A stretch of 64,000 nt of DNA from contig JBGAGP010000004.1 of the NCBI GenBank assembly GCA_044226685.1, positions 1 through 64,000 of the forward strand. The letters are read 5' to 3'. Position numbers and translations under genes: made by a program. Below are positions 36,581 through 45,393 of the stretch, piece after piece (within the stretch, counting starts at the first letter, position 1; every line of letters begins with the position of its first letter). The stretch is from Dongia_A sp044226685 (GTDB lineage: Bacteria > Pseudomonadota > Alphaproteobacteria > Dongiales > Dongiaceae). The notes under the pieces are model-generated. The model was not told where the DNA came from, did no database searches, and saw only the letters and a list, made by a program, of their open reading frames with translations.

Positions 36581-36940
36581 ATGAAGACGCGCACCCTGAT
36601 CGGAGCGGCGCTCCTGCTTTCCACCACGGGTATCGGCGTCGCACTGGCGGCGGCGGAGGCTGATCACCTGACCTCAAGCCATCACGAACGGCATGATGGC
36701 GCGACGTCATCCGCCATCGAGGGGCGCCCGATCCGCTTCGCCGAAGAGTCCCATGAGCGGCGTCGTGACGGCGAGCATCGCGGACGCCGCCACCACGATG
36801 ACGATGAGGATGATGGCGAAGACGACGAGGGTGGCCGCCGCGGCGCAATCCCGCAGGCCGGCCCGGCTGATCCCAATGCGCCGGTGCCCGACAACGGCTT
36901 CTTCAACGGCAAGGCCCGTCCCAAGGTCGAGGTGCAATGA
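36581..36940 (+). CDS. Exported acidic His/Asp-rich protein (module A)
   Basis: A 119-residue protein with a signal peptide (ending VALAAA, about residue 24). The mature part is low in hydrophobic residues: HHERHDG, EESHERRRDGEHRGRRHH and a run of Asp/Glu. It would be disordered and could bind metal ions by its His and Asp residues. ATG 36581 follows GGGAGATGG. It is first in the cargo run behind the double operator. There is no recognised family. Confidence 0.7.
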   Translation: MKTRTLIGAALLLSTTGIGVALAAAEADHLTSSHHERHDGATSSAIEGRPIRFAEESHERRRDGEHRGRRHHDDDEDDGEDDEGGRRGAIPQAGPADPNAPVPDNGFFNGKARPKVEVQ

Positions 36941-36984
36941 GCACCTCGCCGCGCCCGACCTTCTCTCCCTTGAGGAACAGACCG

Positions 36985-37455
36985 ATGAAATTCGTCCTCT
37001 CCGCTGTGGCCGCCACCACCGCCTTGATCGCCCCGGTGGTCGCCGAGGCCCGCCAAGTCACCTTCGAGACCACCCTCAAGGCCTATGGCGGCAACGGCGC
37101 CTATGTGGTGCTCTACGTCACCGATGCCGCCGGCGTCTACAAGGGCACCTTGTGGATGGCCGGCGGCAAGGCGAAGTACTATCGCCACCTCAGCGACTGG
37201 CAGCGCGTCTCCGGCGGGCGACCGACCGAGATCGACGGCATCACCGGCGCCAGCATCGGCTCAGGCAGGACGCTGAAGATCAGCCTCGACCTCGCCGATG
37301 CCATGATCGACGCCGGATACAAGGTCCATGTCGACACCGCCGTGGAGGACGGCATGGACAATCCCTCCGAGGTGATCGTACCCCTCGATACCGCAGCCTC
37401 CGGCAAGCTGGCGCCGGGCAAGGGCTACGTCAAGTCCTTCACGGTCACCTTCTGA
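36985..37455 (+). CDS. DUF2271 periplasmic protein with flavinylation motif
   Basis: A 156-residue exported protein (signal ending AEA, about residue 22) of the DUF2271 family. Residues 84-90 read DGITGAS, matching the D-x-x-S/T-G-A-S/T signature on which ApbE attaches FMN to the last Ser/Thr, here Ser90. It would thus be a small covalent flavoprotein in the periplasm. It lies directly before the PepSY-flavodoxin reductase and one gene before ApbE. DUF2271, PepSY reductase and ApbE are reported together in surveys of extracytosolic flavinylation, from memory. The electron acceptor is unknown. Confidence 0.82.
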   Translation: MKFVLSAVAATTALIAPVVAEARQVTFETTLKAYGGNGAYVVLYVTDAAGVYKGTLWMAGGKAKYYRHLSDWQRVSGGRPTEIDGITGASIGSGRTLKISLDLADAMIDAGYKVHVDTAVEDGMDNPSEVIVPLDTAASGKLAPGKGYVKSFTVTF

Positions 37456-37473
37456 AGCGATCGGACCTGATCC

Positions 37474-39660
37474 ATGCTTCGCCGCATTCATGCGCTGCCG
37501 GGCGTCGTGCTCGCGCTCGGCCTTACCGTCATGGCCCTCACCGGCGTGGCGCTTTCCGTGCAGCCGGCGCTCGACCGTCTCGCATCACCGGCGATTCCGG
37601 TCGGCACCAGCGTCGCCGCCCTCGCCGAGGCGGTGGCGGCGCGTCACCAGGGCATCGATTCGATCCGCGTGCGGCCGGACGGCGCCGTCACGGTCGCCTT
37701 CACCGACGGCGAAACGCGCGGCGTGGAGCGGGTCGATCCGGCGACCGGGGCCGGGCTTGGTCCCTACCATGTCTCAGAAACGACACGCGTCATCACGAAT
37801 CTGCATCGCGCGTTTCTGACCGGAGATGCGGGGCGGGCCGCCACCGGCGCCGGCGCGCTCGCCATGCTCGTGCTCACCGTCTCCGGCACCCTCCTCCTCG
37901 CCCGCCGCCTCGGCGGAGCGGGCGCGCTGCTGCAGTCCATCCGAGGCACACCGGCCCAGCGCTGGCACGGCGAGCTCGGCCGTTTCGCTGCCGCTGGCCT
38001 CGTCCTCTCATCCCTCACGGGCGCGTGGATGTCGGCGAGCAGCTTCGGCCTCATCCCCGAACACGAAGCCGCCGCGCCCATGGTGTCGGCGAACGGCGGC
38101 GCGCCTGCTCCGGCCGGCACGCTGGCGGCGCTCAGGGCGACCGATGTGGCGAGCCTGCTCGAGCTGACCTTCCCGGCACCCGACGATCCGACCGACACCT
38201 ACGGCCTGCGGACAAGCCGGGGCGAGGCGCAGATCGATGCGGCGACGGGCGCGGAGCTGTCCTTCACCCCGGCGACGACGCTCGACCGCCTGAACGGCAT
38301 GATCCGTACCCTCCACACCGGCCAGGGCGCCTGGGTGCTCGGGCTCGTGCTCGGCCTTTCGGCGGCGGCGGTTCCGGTGCTCGGCGCGACCGGCATCGCA
38401 ATGTGGTGGCGCCGCCGCGCCGCCCGGCCGCGCATCGCGATGAACGCGCCCGCCCGTGCTGCCGACACCGTCCTCCTGGTGGGCAGCGAAGGCAATTCCA
38501 CCTGGGGCTTCGCCGCGACGCTGCACGACGCGCTGACTCGCGCCGGCCACCATGTCCACACCGCGGCCATGAACGATCTTCAGCCGTTTTCCGCCGTCAC
38601 CGAACGCCTGCTGCTCCTGGCCGCGACCCATGGCGACGGAGCGGCGCCCGCCTCGGCGACGGTGTTCCTGTCCCGGCTCGCGCGGCAGGAACGCCGCGTG
38701 CCGGTGGCGGTGCTCGGCTTCGGCGACCGCTGCTTTCCGCATTTCTGCGGCTACGCCGAGGAGGTGTCGGCTGCGCTCACGGCAAACGGCTGGCCGCAGC
38801 TCCTGCCGATGAAGCGCATCGATCGGCGTTCGGCGCAGGAGTTCGCCCAATGGGGCCGCGACCTCGGTACCGTGCTCGGTCACGACCTCAAGCTCGAGCA
38901 CGTCGCCGAGCCGCCGAAGACGGTCGCGCTCGAACTCGTCGAACGCGAGGACTATGGCGTGGCCGTCGGCGCGCCGGTGGCGATCCTGCGCTTCCGGAGG
39001 CCAGGAACGGACGGCAAGGCCGGACGCCTGCCGTCGTTCGAGCCCGGCGACCTCGTCGGTATCCTGCCGCCGGGCCATCCGATGCCGCGCTTCTATTCGC
39101 TGGCGTCGTCGTCGTGCTACGGGATGCTGGAGATCTGCGTCCGCCTGCGCGCAGGCGGGCTCTGCTCGACCTTCCTGCACGCTCTCGCTCCCGGCGATCG
39201 CGTGGAGGCTTTCATCCGCGCCAACCCGACCTTCCGGCCGGCCGCGGGACGGGCGCCGCTCATCCTGATCGGCGCCGGCGCCGGCATCGGTCCGCTCGCC
39301 GGCCTGGTGCGCGCCAATGCGGCCGGTCGCCCGGTCCACCTCTACTGGGGCGGCCGCAGCCCGTCGTCGGATTTTCTCTACGAGCACGAACTGGCCCAGC
39401 ATCTCGCCGAGAAACGCCTGACCTCGCTCCAGACCGCCTTCTCACGCGGTCCGGATGGCGGCGCCTATGTGCAGGATCGCATCGCCGCCGACGCGCCTCG
39501 CCTGCGCGAGCTGATCCGGCAGGGCGCGCAAATCCTGGTGTGCGGCGGCCGTGACATGGCCCAGGCCGTGACCTGGGCACTCGATCCGATCGTGCGGCCA
39601 CTCGGCCTCGACCTTCCCACCCTCAAGTCGTCTGGACGCTATGTCGAAGATGTCTACTGA
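37474..39660 (+). CDS. PepSY-TM, flavodoxin and FNR-like reductase (module A)
   Basis: A 728-residue multidomain membrane reductase. Residues about 1-310 are PepSY-TM with three or four helices (RIHALPGVVLALGLTVMAL, WHGELGRFAAAGL, VLGLVLGLSAAAVPVL). Residues about 325-475 form a flavodoxin domain (LLVGSEGNSTWGFA, ATHGDGAAP, LGFGDRCFPHFCG). Residues about 490-728 form an NADPH-flavin reductase domain of CysJ type (RFYSLASS, LCSTFL, GAGAGIGPLAGLV, CGGRDMAQAV, terminal YVEDVY). It would take electrons from NADPH in the cytoplasm across the membrane, plausibly to the DUF2271 flavin. ApbE overlaps its 3' end by 20 bases. Confidence 0.88.
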   Translation: MLRRIHALPGVVLALGLTVMALTGVALSVQPALDRLASPAIPVGTSVAALAEAVAARHQGIDSIRVRPDGAVTVAFTDGETRGVERVDPATGAGLGPYHVSETTRVITNLHRAFLTGDAGRAATGAGALAMLVLTVSGTLLLARRLGGAGALLQSIRGTPAQRWHGELGRFAAAGLVLSSLTGAWMSASSFGLIPEHEAAAPMVSANGGAPAPAGTLAALRATDVASLLELTFPAPDDPTDTYGLRTSRGEAQIDAATGAELSFTPATTLDRLNGMIRTLHTGQGAWVLGLVLGLSAAAVPVLGATGIAMWWRRRAARPRIAMNAPARAADTVLLVGSEGNSTWGFAATLHDALTRAGHHVHTAAMNDLQPFSAVTERLLLLAATHGDGAAPASATVFLSRLARQERRVPVAVLGFGDRCFPHFCGYAEEVSAALTANGWPQLLPMKRIDRRSAQEFAQWGRDLGTVLGHDLKLEHVAEPPKTVALELVEREDYGVAVGAPVAILRFRRPGTDGKAGRLPSFEPGDLVGILPPGHPMPRFYSLASSSCYGMLEICVRLRAGGLCSTFLHALAPGDRVEAFIRANPTFRPAAGRAPLILIGAGAGIGPLAGLVRANAAGRPVHLYWGGRSPSSDFLYEHELAQHLAEKRLTSLQTAFSRGPDGGAYVQDRIAADAPRLRELIRQGAQILVCGGRDMAQAVTWALDPIVRPLGLDLPTLKSSGRYVEDVY

Positions 39661-40597
39661 TTCAGCTCAAGGCGCGCTGGAGCCCCGCCGCCACGCCCTC
39701 AGCGGCCCCGCCATGGGCGCGCGCTGGTCGGCGGTGTTTTTCGCCGTAGGCGGCGTGGACGAGGGGGCGCTCACCCGCCGCCTTCAGGGCACCCTCGACC
39801 GTGTCGAGCGCCAGATGTCCACCTGGCGGCCGGATTCCGACCTGGAGCAGCTCAACGCCGCCCCCCTCGGCACCTGGGTGGCCATTCCCCGCGAGCTGAT
39901 GGGCGTGCTCGCCGCGGCCCTTGAGATCGGCCGCCTGTCGGGGGGCGCGTTCGACATCGGCGTGGGCGATCTGGTCCAGGCCTGGGGCTTCGGGTGCGGC
40001 ACGCGCGTGCCCGACGGCGGACGCATCGCCGCGCTTGCGGGGCGTCCCTCCTTCGAGCCGCCGAAGACCCTGCAGCTCGACCCGGCGGGCTACCGCGCGC
40101 GCCGGCTGGCGCCGCTGCGGCTCGATCTGTCCGGCATCGCCAAGGGCTTCGGCGTGGACGAGCTGGCGCGGGAGATGACGGAGGCGGGCCTGTCCTCTTG
40201 GCTCGTGGGCATCGACGGGGAGATGCGCGCGGCGGGCACGAAGCCGGATGGCCGACCCTGGGCGGTCGCCCACGAGACGCCAGTCCCCGGCGTGCGGGAC
40301 GTCCTCGGGGTGCTGGAGCTGTCCGGTGCCGCCGTCGCAACCTCGGGCAGCTATCGCCATCAGGTGGAGGTGGCGGGCAGGAGGCTCTCCCACACCATGG
40401 ACCCCTCGCGCGGCGCGCCATTGGAGAACGACCTCGCCGCCGTCACCGTGCTCAGCGACACCTGCATGGCCGCCGATGCCTGGGCGACGGCGCTGATGGT
40501 GCGCGGCGCGCAGGACGGCCCGGCCCTCGCCCGCCGGCTCGGCCTCGCCGCGCTGTTCGTCGGGAGCGAGGGAGAGGTGGTGGCGACGTGGCCGTGA
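39641..40597 (+). CDS. apbE: FAD:protein FMN transferase ApbE, no signal peptide
   Basis: A 318-residue ApbE. It shows PAMGARWSAVF near the start, FDIGVGDLVQAWGFG, LDLSGIAKGFGVDEL, the core motif VGIDGEMRAAG, SGSYRHQ, LSHTMDPSRGAP and the Mg/FAD site SDTCMAADAWATALM. The enzyme transfers FMN from FAD to Ser/Thr of target proteins. Most ApbE proteins are periplasmic, but no Sec or Tat signal is visible here, so either a signal is missed or it acts on targets before export. It overlaps the reductase gene by 20 bases, so it is co-translated. The nearby target is DUF2271. Confidence 0.9.
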   Translation: MSKMSTDSAQGALEPRRHALSGPAMGARWSAVFFAVGGVDEGALTRRLQGTLDRVERQMSTWRPDSDLEQLNAAPLGTWVAIPRELMGVLAAALEIGRLSGGAFDIGVGDLVQAWGFGCGTRVPDGGRIAALAGRPSFEPPKTLQLDPAGYRARRLAPLRLDLSGIAKGFGVDELAREMTEAGLSSWLVGIDGEMRAAGTKPDGRPWAVAHETPVPGVRDVLGVLELSGAAVATSGSYRHQVEVAGRRLSHTMDPSRGAPLENDLAAVTVLSDTCMAADAWATALMVRGAQDGPALARRLGLAALFVGSEGEVVATWP

Positions 40598-40755
40598 CCA
40601 GCCATGCCTCATGGACTGGCGGCGCAATCCTGCCTCGGGTCCATTCCCTTGCGTCCTCTCAATGCGGCCGCAGCCGTTTCCGGGTGTTCTTCCCGGTGGA
40701 GGTGCCCGCTCAGGATCAATGGCGAACCGTCGGGGTGTGAAAGGAAACCGGAGAC

Positions 40756-42108
40756 ATGAGACACATCAAGCAGGTCCTTGTTGGCCTCCTCGCCCTCGTA
40801 TCGCTGCTGTGGGTCGCGGCCGAGCCCGGGGTGTTCCAGTCAGCCGGGTTCTTCGCGATTCGGGCGGTCGCCGTGCAGTACACGGGCGTGCTCGCCATCG
40901 CGCTCATGAGCGTGGCGATGATGCTGGCGCTGCGTCCGCGTTGGCCCGAGCGCTGGATGGGCGGCCTCGACAAGATGTACCGGCTCCACAAATGGCTCGG
41001 CATCACCGCGCTCATCGTTGCCATCATCCACTGGCTGTGGACGCAGGGGCCGAAGTGGGCCGTGGGCTGGGGTCTTCTGGAGCGGCCCGCCCGTGGGGAC
41101 CGCCCGCCCATCGAAAACCAGGTGGAGGCCGCTTTCTCAAGCCTGCGCGGCACCGCCGAGGGAGTGGGCGAATGGGCTTTCTATGCAGTTGTGGCGCTGA
41201 TCGCGCTGGCGCTGGTCCGGGCCTTTCCCTACCGCTTGTTCTATAAGACCCATCGCCTGCTGGCGCTCGCTTATCTGGTGCTGATGTTCCACTCGGTGGT
41301 GCTCCTGACCCTCGCCGACTGGATGACGCCGCTCGGCGCCGCGATGGCGGTGCTGCTGGCCGGCGGCACCTTCTCGGCCGGGGTGGTGGTGGTGCGCCGC
41401 GTCGGCGCAGCGCGGCAGGTGAAGGGACGCATCGCCGAACTCACCTATTATCCGGGCGTGAAGGCGCTCGAGACCGTCATCGACGTGCCCGCCGGCTGGC
41501 CGGGCCACCGTCCCGGACAATTCGCCTTCGCCATGTCGGATGCCTCCGAAGGCGCGCATCCCTACACCATCGCCTCGGGCTGGCACCCGGACCATCCGCG
41601 GATCACCTTCGTGACCAAGGAACTGGGCGACCACACCAGGGGGCTGAAGGAGCGGCTCAAGGTGGGCCAGGAGGTGCGGGTGGAGGGGCCATATGGCTGC
41701 TTCACCTTCGACGACGATTGCCGCAGCCAGATCTGGATCGGTGGCGGCATCGGTATCACGCCGTTCATCGCCCGCATGAAGCACATGGCCTTGCGCGGCG
41801 AGGCGCCCGACTGGCCGCAGGGCCAGGTCGCCGATCTGTTCCACACCACCAGCGATGTGGACGAGGTGGCGCTTGCAAAGCTCGCCGAGGATGCCAGAGC
41901 TGCCCAGGTACAATTGCATCTGCTGATCGACGCGCGCGATGGCCGGCTGACCGGCGCCCGCATCCGCGATGCCGTGCCGGACTGGCGTGACGCCAGCATC
42001 TGGTTCTGCGGCCCGGCCGGCTTCGGGGCGGCGCTGCGGGCCGATTTCGCCACCGAGGGCTTCCCGGTGGATAAGCGCTTCCACCAGGAACTCTTCGACA
42101 TGCGGTGA
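40756..42108 (+). CDS. Ferric-reductase-like membrane flavoprotein
   Basis: A 450-residue protein. The N-terminal half holds about six helices with heme-ligand His pairs (RLHKWLGITALIVAIIHWLW and THRLLALAYLVLMFHSV). The C-terminal half is an FAD/NAD(P)H module with HPYTIASG (FAD), GGGIGITPFIARM (nucleotide) and WFCGPAGFGAAL. This is the FRE/NOX-like organisation that moves electrons from NAD(P)H through heme to an external acceptor such as Fe(III). The ATG follows GGAGA. It lies 158 bases after apbE with no terminator seen, so it probably belongs to the same run. Confidence 0.88.
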   Translation: MRHIKQVLVGLLALVSLLWVAAEPGVFQSAGFFAIRAVAVQYTGVLAIALMSVAMMLALRPRWPERWMGGLDKMYRLHKWLGITALIVAIIHWLWTQGPKWAVGWGLLERPARGDRPPIENQVEAAFSSLRGTAEGVGEWAFYAVVALIALALVRAFPYRLFYKTHRLLALAYLVLMFHSVVLLTLADWMTPLGAAMAVLLAGGTFSAGVVVVRRVGAARQVKGRIAELTYYPGVKALETVIDVPAGWPGHRPGQFAFAMSDASEGAHPYTIASGWHPDHPRITFVTKELGDHTRGLKERLKVGQEVRVEGPYGCFTFDDDCRSQIWIGGGIGITPFIARMKHMALRGEAPDWPQGQVADLFHTTSDVDEVALAKLAEDARAAQVQLHLLIDARDGRLTGARIRDAVPDWRDASIWFCGPAGFGAALRADFATEGFPVDKRFHQELFDMR

Positions 42109-42149
42109 GGGGCCTCGGCACACTCGCAATGGATGCGTTCAGGCTCGTG

Positions 42150-42440
42150 TCACCGATCCGTCTTCGGAAAAACGAGGCGGATGCGCACACCGCGGCCGGG
42201 GGCGTCCTCGACGCGCACGGCTCCGCCGTGCAGCGTCATGATGGTGGAAACGATGGCGAGCCTCGGCCCGGCACCGTCGGGCCGGCTTCGGTCCAGGCGG
42301 TGGAAGCGATTGAGAAGACCGGCTCCGCGATCTTCCGGTGTCCGATCCGCGAGCGCCCTGCGGCAACGACATCGAGTCGCAGGGCGCCGCGATCGGCTGC
42401 ACGAATTTCGCGGCTGCGCTCGATTAAGCGACTCCGCAAT
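42150..42440 (-). pseudogene. Remnant of a sensor histidine kinase C-terminus
   Basis: Read leftward, 42330-42150 encodes NRFHRLDRSRPDGAGPRLAIV followed by STIMTLHGGAVRVEDAPG and a stop. This is close to the end of the module B kinase (FRRLDKSASDGAGLGLAIVSTTMELHNG). The G box is damaged (GPRLA for GLGLA). Upstream of about 42335 the kinase-like reading (RKIAEPVF) continues only in another frame, so there is at least one frameshift. No catalytic core remains. It is probably the trace of a third two-component system or a duplicated kinase. Confidence 0.7.
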
Positions 42441-42528
42441 CTCTCAAGTCTTTCGGCAGACAGTGCCGGTACGCCAAATTCGGGCGGCAGGCTGATATCG
42501 GGAAAGGTCGTATGAGACCGTCCGTCTC

Positions 42529-43188
42529 TTACTCTTTGACCCGCGTGAGCGTGCTGATATCGGTATGGGTGAATGGCTTACCATACACATGCAGGATCGT
42601 TTCCTGCGTGTATTGCATGGTATTTCCAGACAACTCATAAGTGACAGTGAATTTTTCCGTCTTGTCGTTTGCTGCCATATAGTCCGATTGGCCGATGCCC
42701 ACGTTCTGGGCCGTCAGGGTAAGCGTGGTATCCGGTTTTCCCGTTGCCACAACGCACACAGCCCTGGGGATGCAAAACGAGTTATATATTGTCTGATTTG
42801 CCTTGTCGTAAATGAGATATCCGACTTGGTCGTGAAACTGTTTCTTGTCGCTCTTGCGGAAAACCATCTGGTGATAAAAAATTGCCGTCAGATGCTGGCT
42901 GCTCGCGTTTGTGGCATCGCCGGCTGGCGTGAATCTTATGGTCTCGTAATAAGGCGAAGCAGCACCGCCTCCTTTACCCACTTCGGAACCTTCCCGGCCG
43001 GGAGCCACGTCCAATCCTTCGTCGTCCTGAGTCTTCCAGGTCCCGACGAACTTGGCGAGTGGGCCGTAATCCAGCCCGTTGATAACAGTTTCTGTCTCAG
43101 ATGTAGCGGCAACGGCGTATAGTGCGGGGAGCATGAGGCCAGCAATCGCGCTGGCAACGAGGAGGCTTCGGGAGAATTTCACGATCAA
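42529..43188 (-). CDS. Exported heme-binding beta-barrel-like protein
   Basis: A 219-residue protein with a signal peptide (ending YAVA, about 28). A predicted beta-rich domain follows: YGPLAKFVGTWKTQDDEGLDVAP, YYETIRFTP, GYLIYDKANQTIYNSFCIPRAVCVVA. The GTW and the strand pattern resemble the nitrobindin/heme-binding beta-barrel fold. The GC content is clearly lower than its neighbours, suggesting separate acquisition. A CTGAC direct repeat (43255-43271) lies upstream. A ligand role with heme or nitric oxide is inference. Confidence 0.65.
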   Translation of the reverse strand: MIVKFSRSLLVASAIAGLMLPALYAVAATSETETVINGLDYGPLAKFVGTWKTQDDEGLDVAPGREGSEVGKGGGAASPYYETIRFTPAGDATNASSQHLTAIFYHQMVFRKSDKKQFHDQVGYLIYDKANQTIYNSFCIPRAVCVVATGKPDTTLTLTAQNVGIGQSDYMAANDKTEKFTVTYELSGNTMQYTQETILHVYGKPFTHTDISTLTRVKE

Positions 43189-43254
43189 TCTCCTGACTGG
43201 ATATCAGCTTTCATCAGAACAACGGCTCATCGACAGCTCGATAGCATGAGCGCT

Positions 43255-43271
43255 CTGACAAAAGCCTGACG
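43255..43271. promoter_or_regulatory. Direct-repeat operator D: CTGACA-N5-CTGACG
   Basis: CTGACA (43255-43260) and CTGACG (43266-43271) with 11-bp period sit 67 bases upstream of the heme-barrel gene, in the gap after the module B kinase. The spacer AAAGC is almost the same as that at 46330-46334 (AAAGC), so D and E form a close pair. Confidence 0.58.
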
Positions 43272-43312
43272 ATGGGCCGAACTCGGGGAGCTCTTCGCCA
43301 ATGCGTTGAGGC

Positions 43313-44677
43313 TCACCCGCACGGGAAGATGAGACGCATGAGCGCCCCGCCGCCGGGTGCGTCCTCAATCCGGACATCGCCGTTGTGCAGCTCCATGGTG
43401 GTGGAGACGATCGCGAGGCCCAGCCCCGCCCCGTCCGAAGCACTTTTGTCCAGGCGCCGAAAGCGTTCCAGCACGTCGCCGCGCCGCTCCGGGGGGATGC
43501 CGGGGCCATGGTCGCGCACCGCGCACTGGCCCCCAGGGCCCGTAGTCACCTCGACGGCGGTGCCCGCCGGCGTGTGGGCCAAAGCATTTTCCACGAGGTT
43601 CCGCAACGCCCGGCCGATGGCGTCGCCGTGGCCGTGCACGCGCGCCGCTCCCGCGTCCCGAAAGGCGATGGTTCGACCGCGCATGACCGCGAGCGGCGTC
43701 AGCTCAGCCACCACCTCGCGGGCGATGGCGCCCAGATCGGCCTGGGCATCCGGCGCGAGTTCCAATGCGGTCGCGTGCGACATGTCGAGCATCTGGTCTA
43801 CAAGGCGTTTCATGCGCTGCGCGTCGGCCACGAGCTTTGCCTTCTCGACGCTGTCCGGCAGCTTGCCGATGCTCAGCATCATGATGGCGAGCGGAGTGCG
43901 CAGCTCATGGGCCGCATCCCCCGCGAAGTCCCTCAGGGCGCGCACGGAGCGCTCGATGCGCGCCAGCATGGCGTTGACCGCCGTCACCAGCGCCTGCACC
44001 TCCCGCAGCGAGGGCTCCGCCCTGATCCGCGTGGACACCTGGGCCGGATCAATCCGGTCGATGGCGGCGATGGTGCTCTCGAGCGGCTTCAGCGTGGTGC
44101 GCACCACGCTGAAATTGAACAGGAGGAACATGAGCGAGAGCAGGATGAGCGGCAAGATCACGTGGAAGCGGATCTCGTTGAAGATGACCGGCACGAACGG
44201 CCGGAAGCCCTCGCCGGCGATGGCCACCGTGATCCAGTAGGGATGCCGTCCGACCTCGACGCGGCGGGTGCCGGTAAGCAGGAAGCGGCTGTCCCAGCTC
44301 TCGCGCTGGGTCCGGATGACCAGGAACGACAGGGGCGGCTCGTCGGCGATCTTCAGGCTGGCGTCGTCGAACCGCGCCACCACCGCGCCGCCGCGCTCGT
44401 GGATCAGGAAGGCCCGCCGTGTGCCGGAGGCGAGCGGATATTGCAGGTCTTCCGAAACCGGGTTGCCGGCGGCCCCCCTCATCTGCGGGATCTCCCGGGC
44501 GATCCGGTCCGCCTCCGCGGTCACGAGCAGGTGGTCGAGCTCGTTGGGATTGTTGACATACATCCGCACGACGACGAGCAGCTCGACCACCAGGAAGACG
44601 AGCCCCACCAGAGCGAGGCGCACTGAGAGGCGAAAGAAGAGGCTGCGCGGCACGACGGGCAGGCGGCTCGCGGTCAT
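43313..44677 (-). CDS. Sensor histidine kinase (module B)
   Basis: A 454-residue HK with a helix at about 15-33, a periplasmic domain (about 34-160), a second helix (HVILPLILLSLMFLLFNFSV) and HAMP. The H box is DAAHELRTPLA. The ATP site shows NLVENALAHTP, DHGPGIPPE and SDGAGLGLAIV. The RR stop overlaps its start by 4 bases. It is likely to sense a periplasmic redox or metal cue with the PepSY and cytochrome b partners. Confidence 0.92.
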   Translation of the reverse strand: MTASRLPVVPRSLFFRLSVRLALVGLVFLVVELLVVVRMYVNNPNELDHLLVTAEADRIAREIPQMRGAAGNPVSEDLQYPLASGTRRAFLIHERGGAVVARFDDASLKIADEPPLSFLVIRTQRESWDSRFLLTGTRRVEVGRHPYWITVAIAGEGFRPFVPVIFNEIRFHVILPLILLSLMFLLFNFSVVRTTLKPLESTIAAIDRIDPAQVSTRIRAEPSLREVQALVTAVNAMLARIERSVRALRDFAGDAAHELRTPLAIMMLSIGKLPDSVEKAKLVADAQRMKRLVDQMLDMSHATALELAPDAQADLGAIAREVVAELTPLAVMRGRTIAFRDAGAARVHGHGDAIGRALRNLVENALAHTPAGTAVEVTTGPGGQCAVRDHGPGIPPERRGDVLERFRRLDKSASDGAGLGLAIVSTTMELHNGDVRIEDAPGGGALMRLIFPCG

Positions 44678-45393
44678 GGGGTTTCCCGTTCCGCGCCGGC
44701 ATCGGCGGGATGCGGTACCGGCACCAGCATGTAGCCGACGCCGTGGGCGGTGTGCAGGATCACGTCCGCTCCGGCGGCGCCAAGGCGTCGGCGCAGGCGC
44801 GAGGCCGCCGCCTCCAGAGCGTTGGGCGTAACCTCGGACGAAAGGGCGTACATGGCCTCTTCGAGGCTGGTCTTGCTCACCACATGCCCGGCCCGCCGCA
44901 TCAGGCGTTCCAACAGGTCCAGCTCCCGCGGTGGCACGTGGATCACGCGGCCGCCGACGCGCACCTCGCGGGCGACGGTGTCGAAATCGAGGTTCCCCAG
45001 GCTCAGGGTGATGCCGAGGCAGCCGCCGGGACGGCGCAGCAAAGCGCGGCAGCGCGCCGCCAGCTCCGCCATGTCGAACGGCTTCACCAGATAGTCGTCG
45101 GCTCCCGAATCGAGGCCGCCCACCCGGTCGCCGAGACCGTTGCGGGCGGTGATCACCAGGATGGGAGCGCCGCTCCCCGTCCGCCGGACGGCGCGGATGA
45201 AATCCACACCGTCGCCGTCCGGCATGCCGAGGTCGATGAGCAGGAGGTCATAAGGCGTCACGGCCATGCTTTCCCACGCGACGCTCAAGGAGGCGAAGCG
45301 GTCGAGCACGAAGCCCTCGGCCTCCAGGCCCTCTGCGATCAGGATCGCGAGCCGGGGGTTATCCTCCGCGAGCAGAACCCGCATGGTCGACAT
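44674..45393 (-). CDS. OmpR-family response regulator (module B)
   Basis: A 239-residue RR: MRVLLAEDNPRLA, Asp in LLLIDLGMPDG, Lys in DDYLVKPFD, and winged helix with HVPPRELDLLERLMRRAG and a recognition part (TPNALEAAASRLRRRLG). Start 45393 (MSTMRVLL) or 45384. Its start overlaps the end of the cytochrome b gene by 35 bases, so expression is linked. It is a candidate binder of the CTGACC-N5-CTGACG sites. Confidence 0.92.
   Translation of the reverse strand: MSTMRVLLAEDNPRLAILIAEGLEAEGFVLDRFASLSVAWESMAVTPYDLLLIDLGMPDGDGVDFIRAVRRTGSGAPILVITARNGLGDRVGGLDSGADDYLVKPFDMAELAARCRALLRRPGGCLGITLSLGNLDFDTVAREVRVGGRVIHVPPRELDLLERLMRRAGHVVSKTSLEEAMYALSSEVTPNALEAAASRLRRRLGAAGADVILHTAHGVGYMLVPVPHPADAGAERETP

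Noticed and set aside
36693..39554. 953-codon plus-strand frame across module A
   Set aside because: It overlaps three well-supported genes (acidic protein, DUF2271, PepSY reductase) in another frame and encodes only Arg/Pro-rich sequence.
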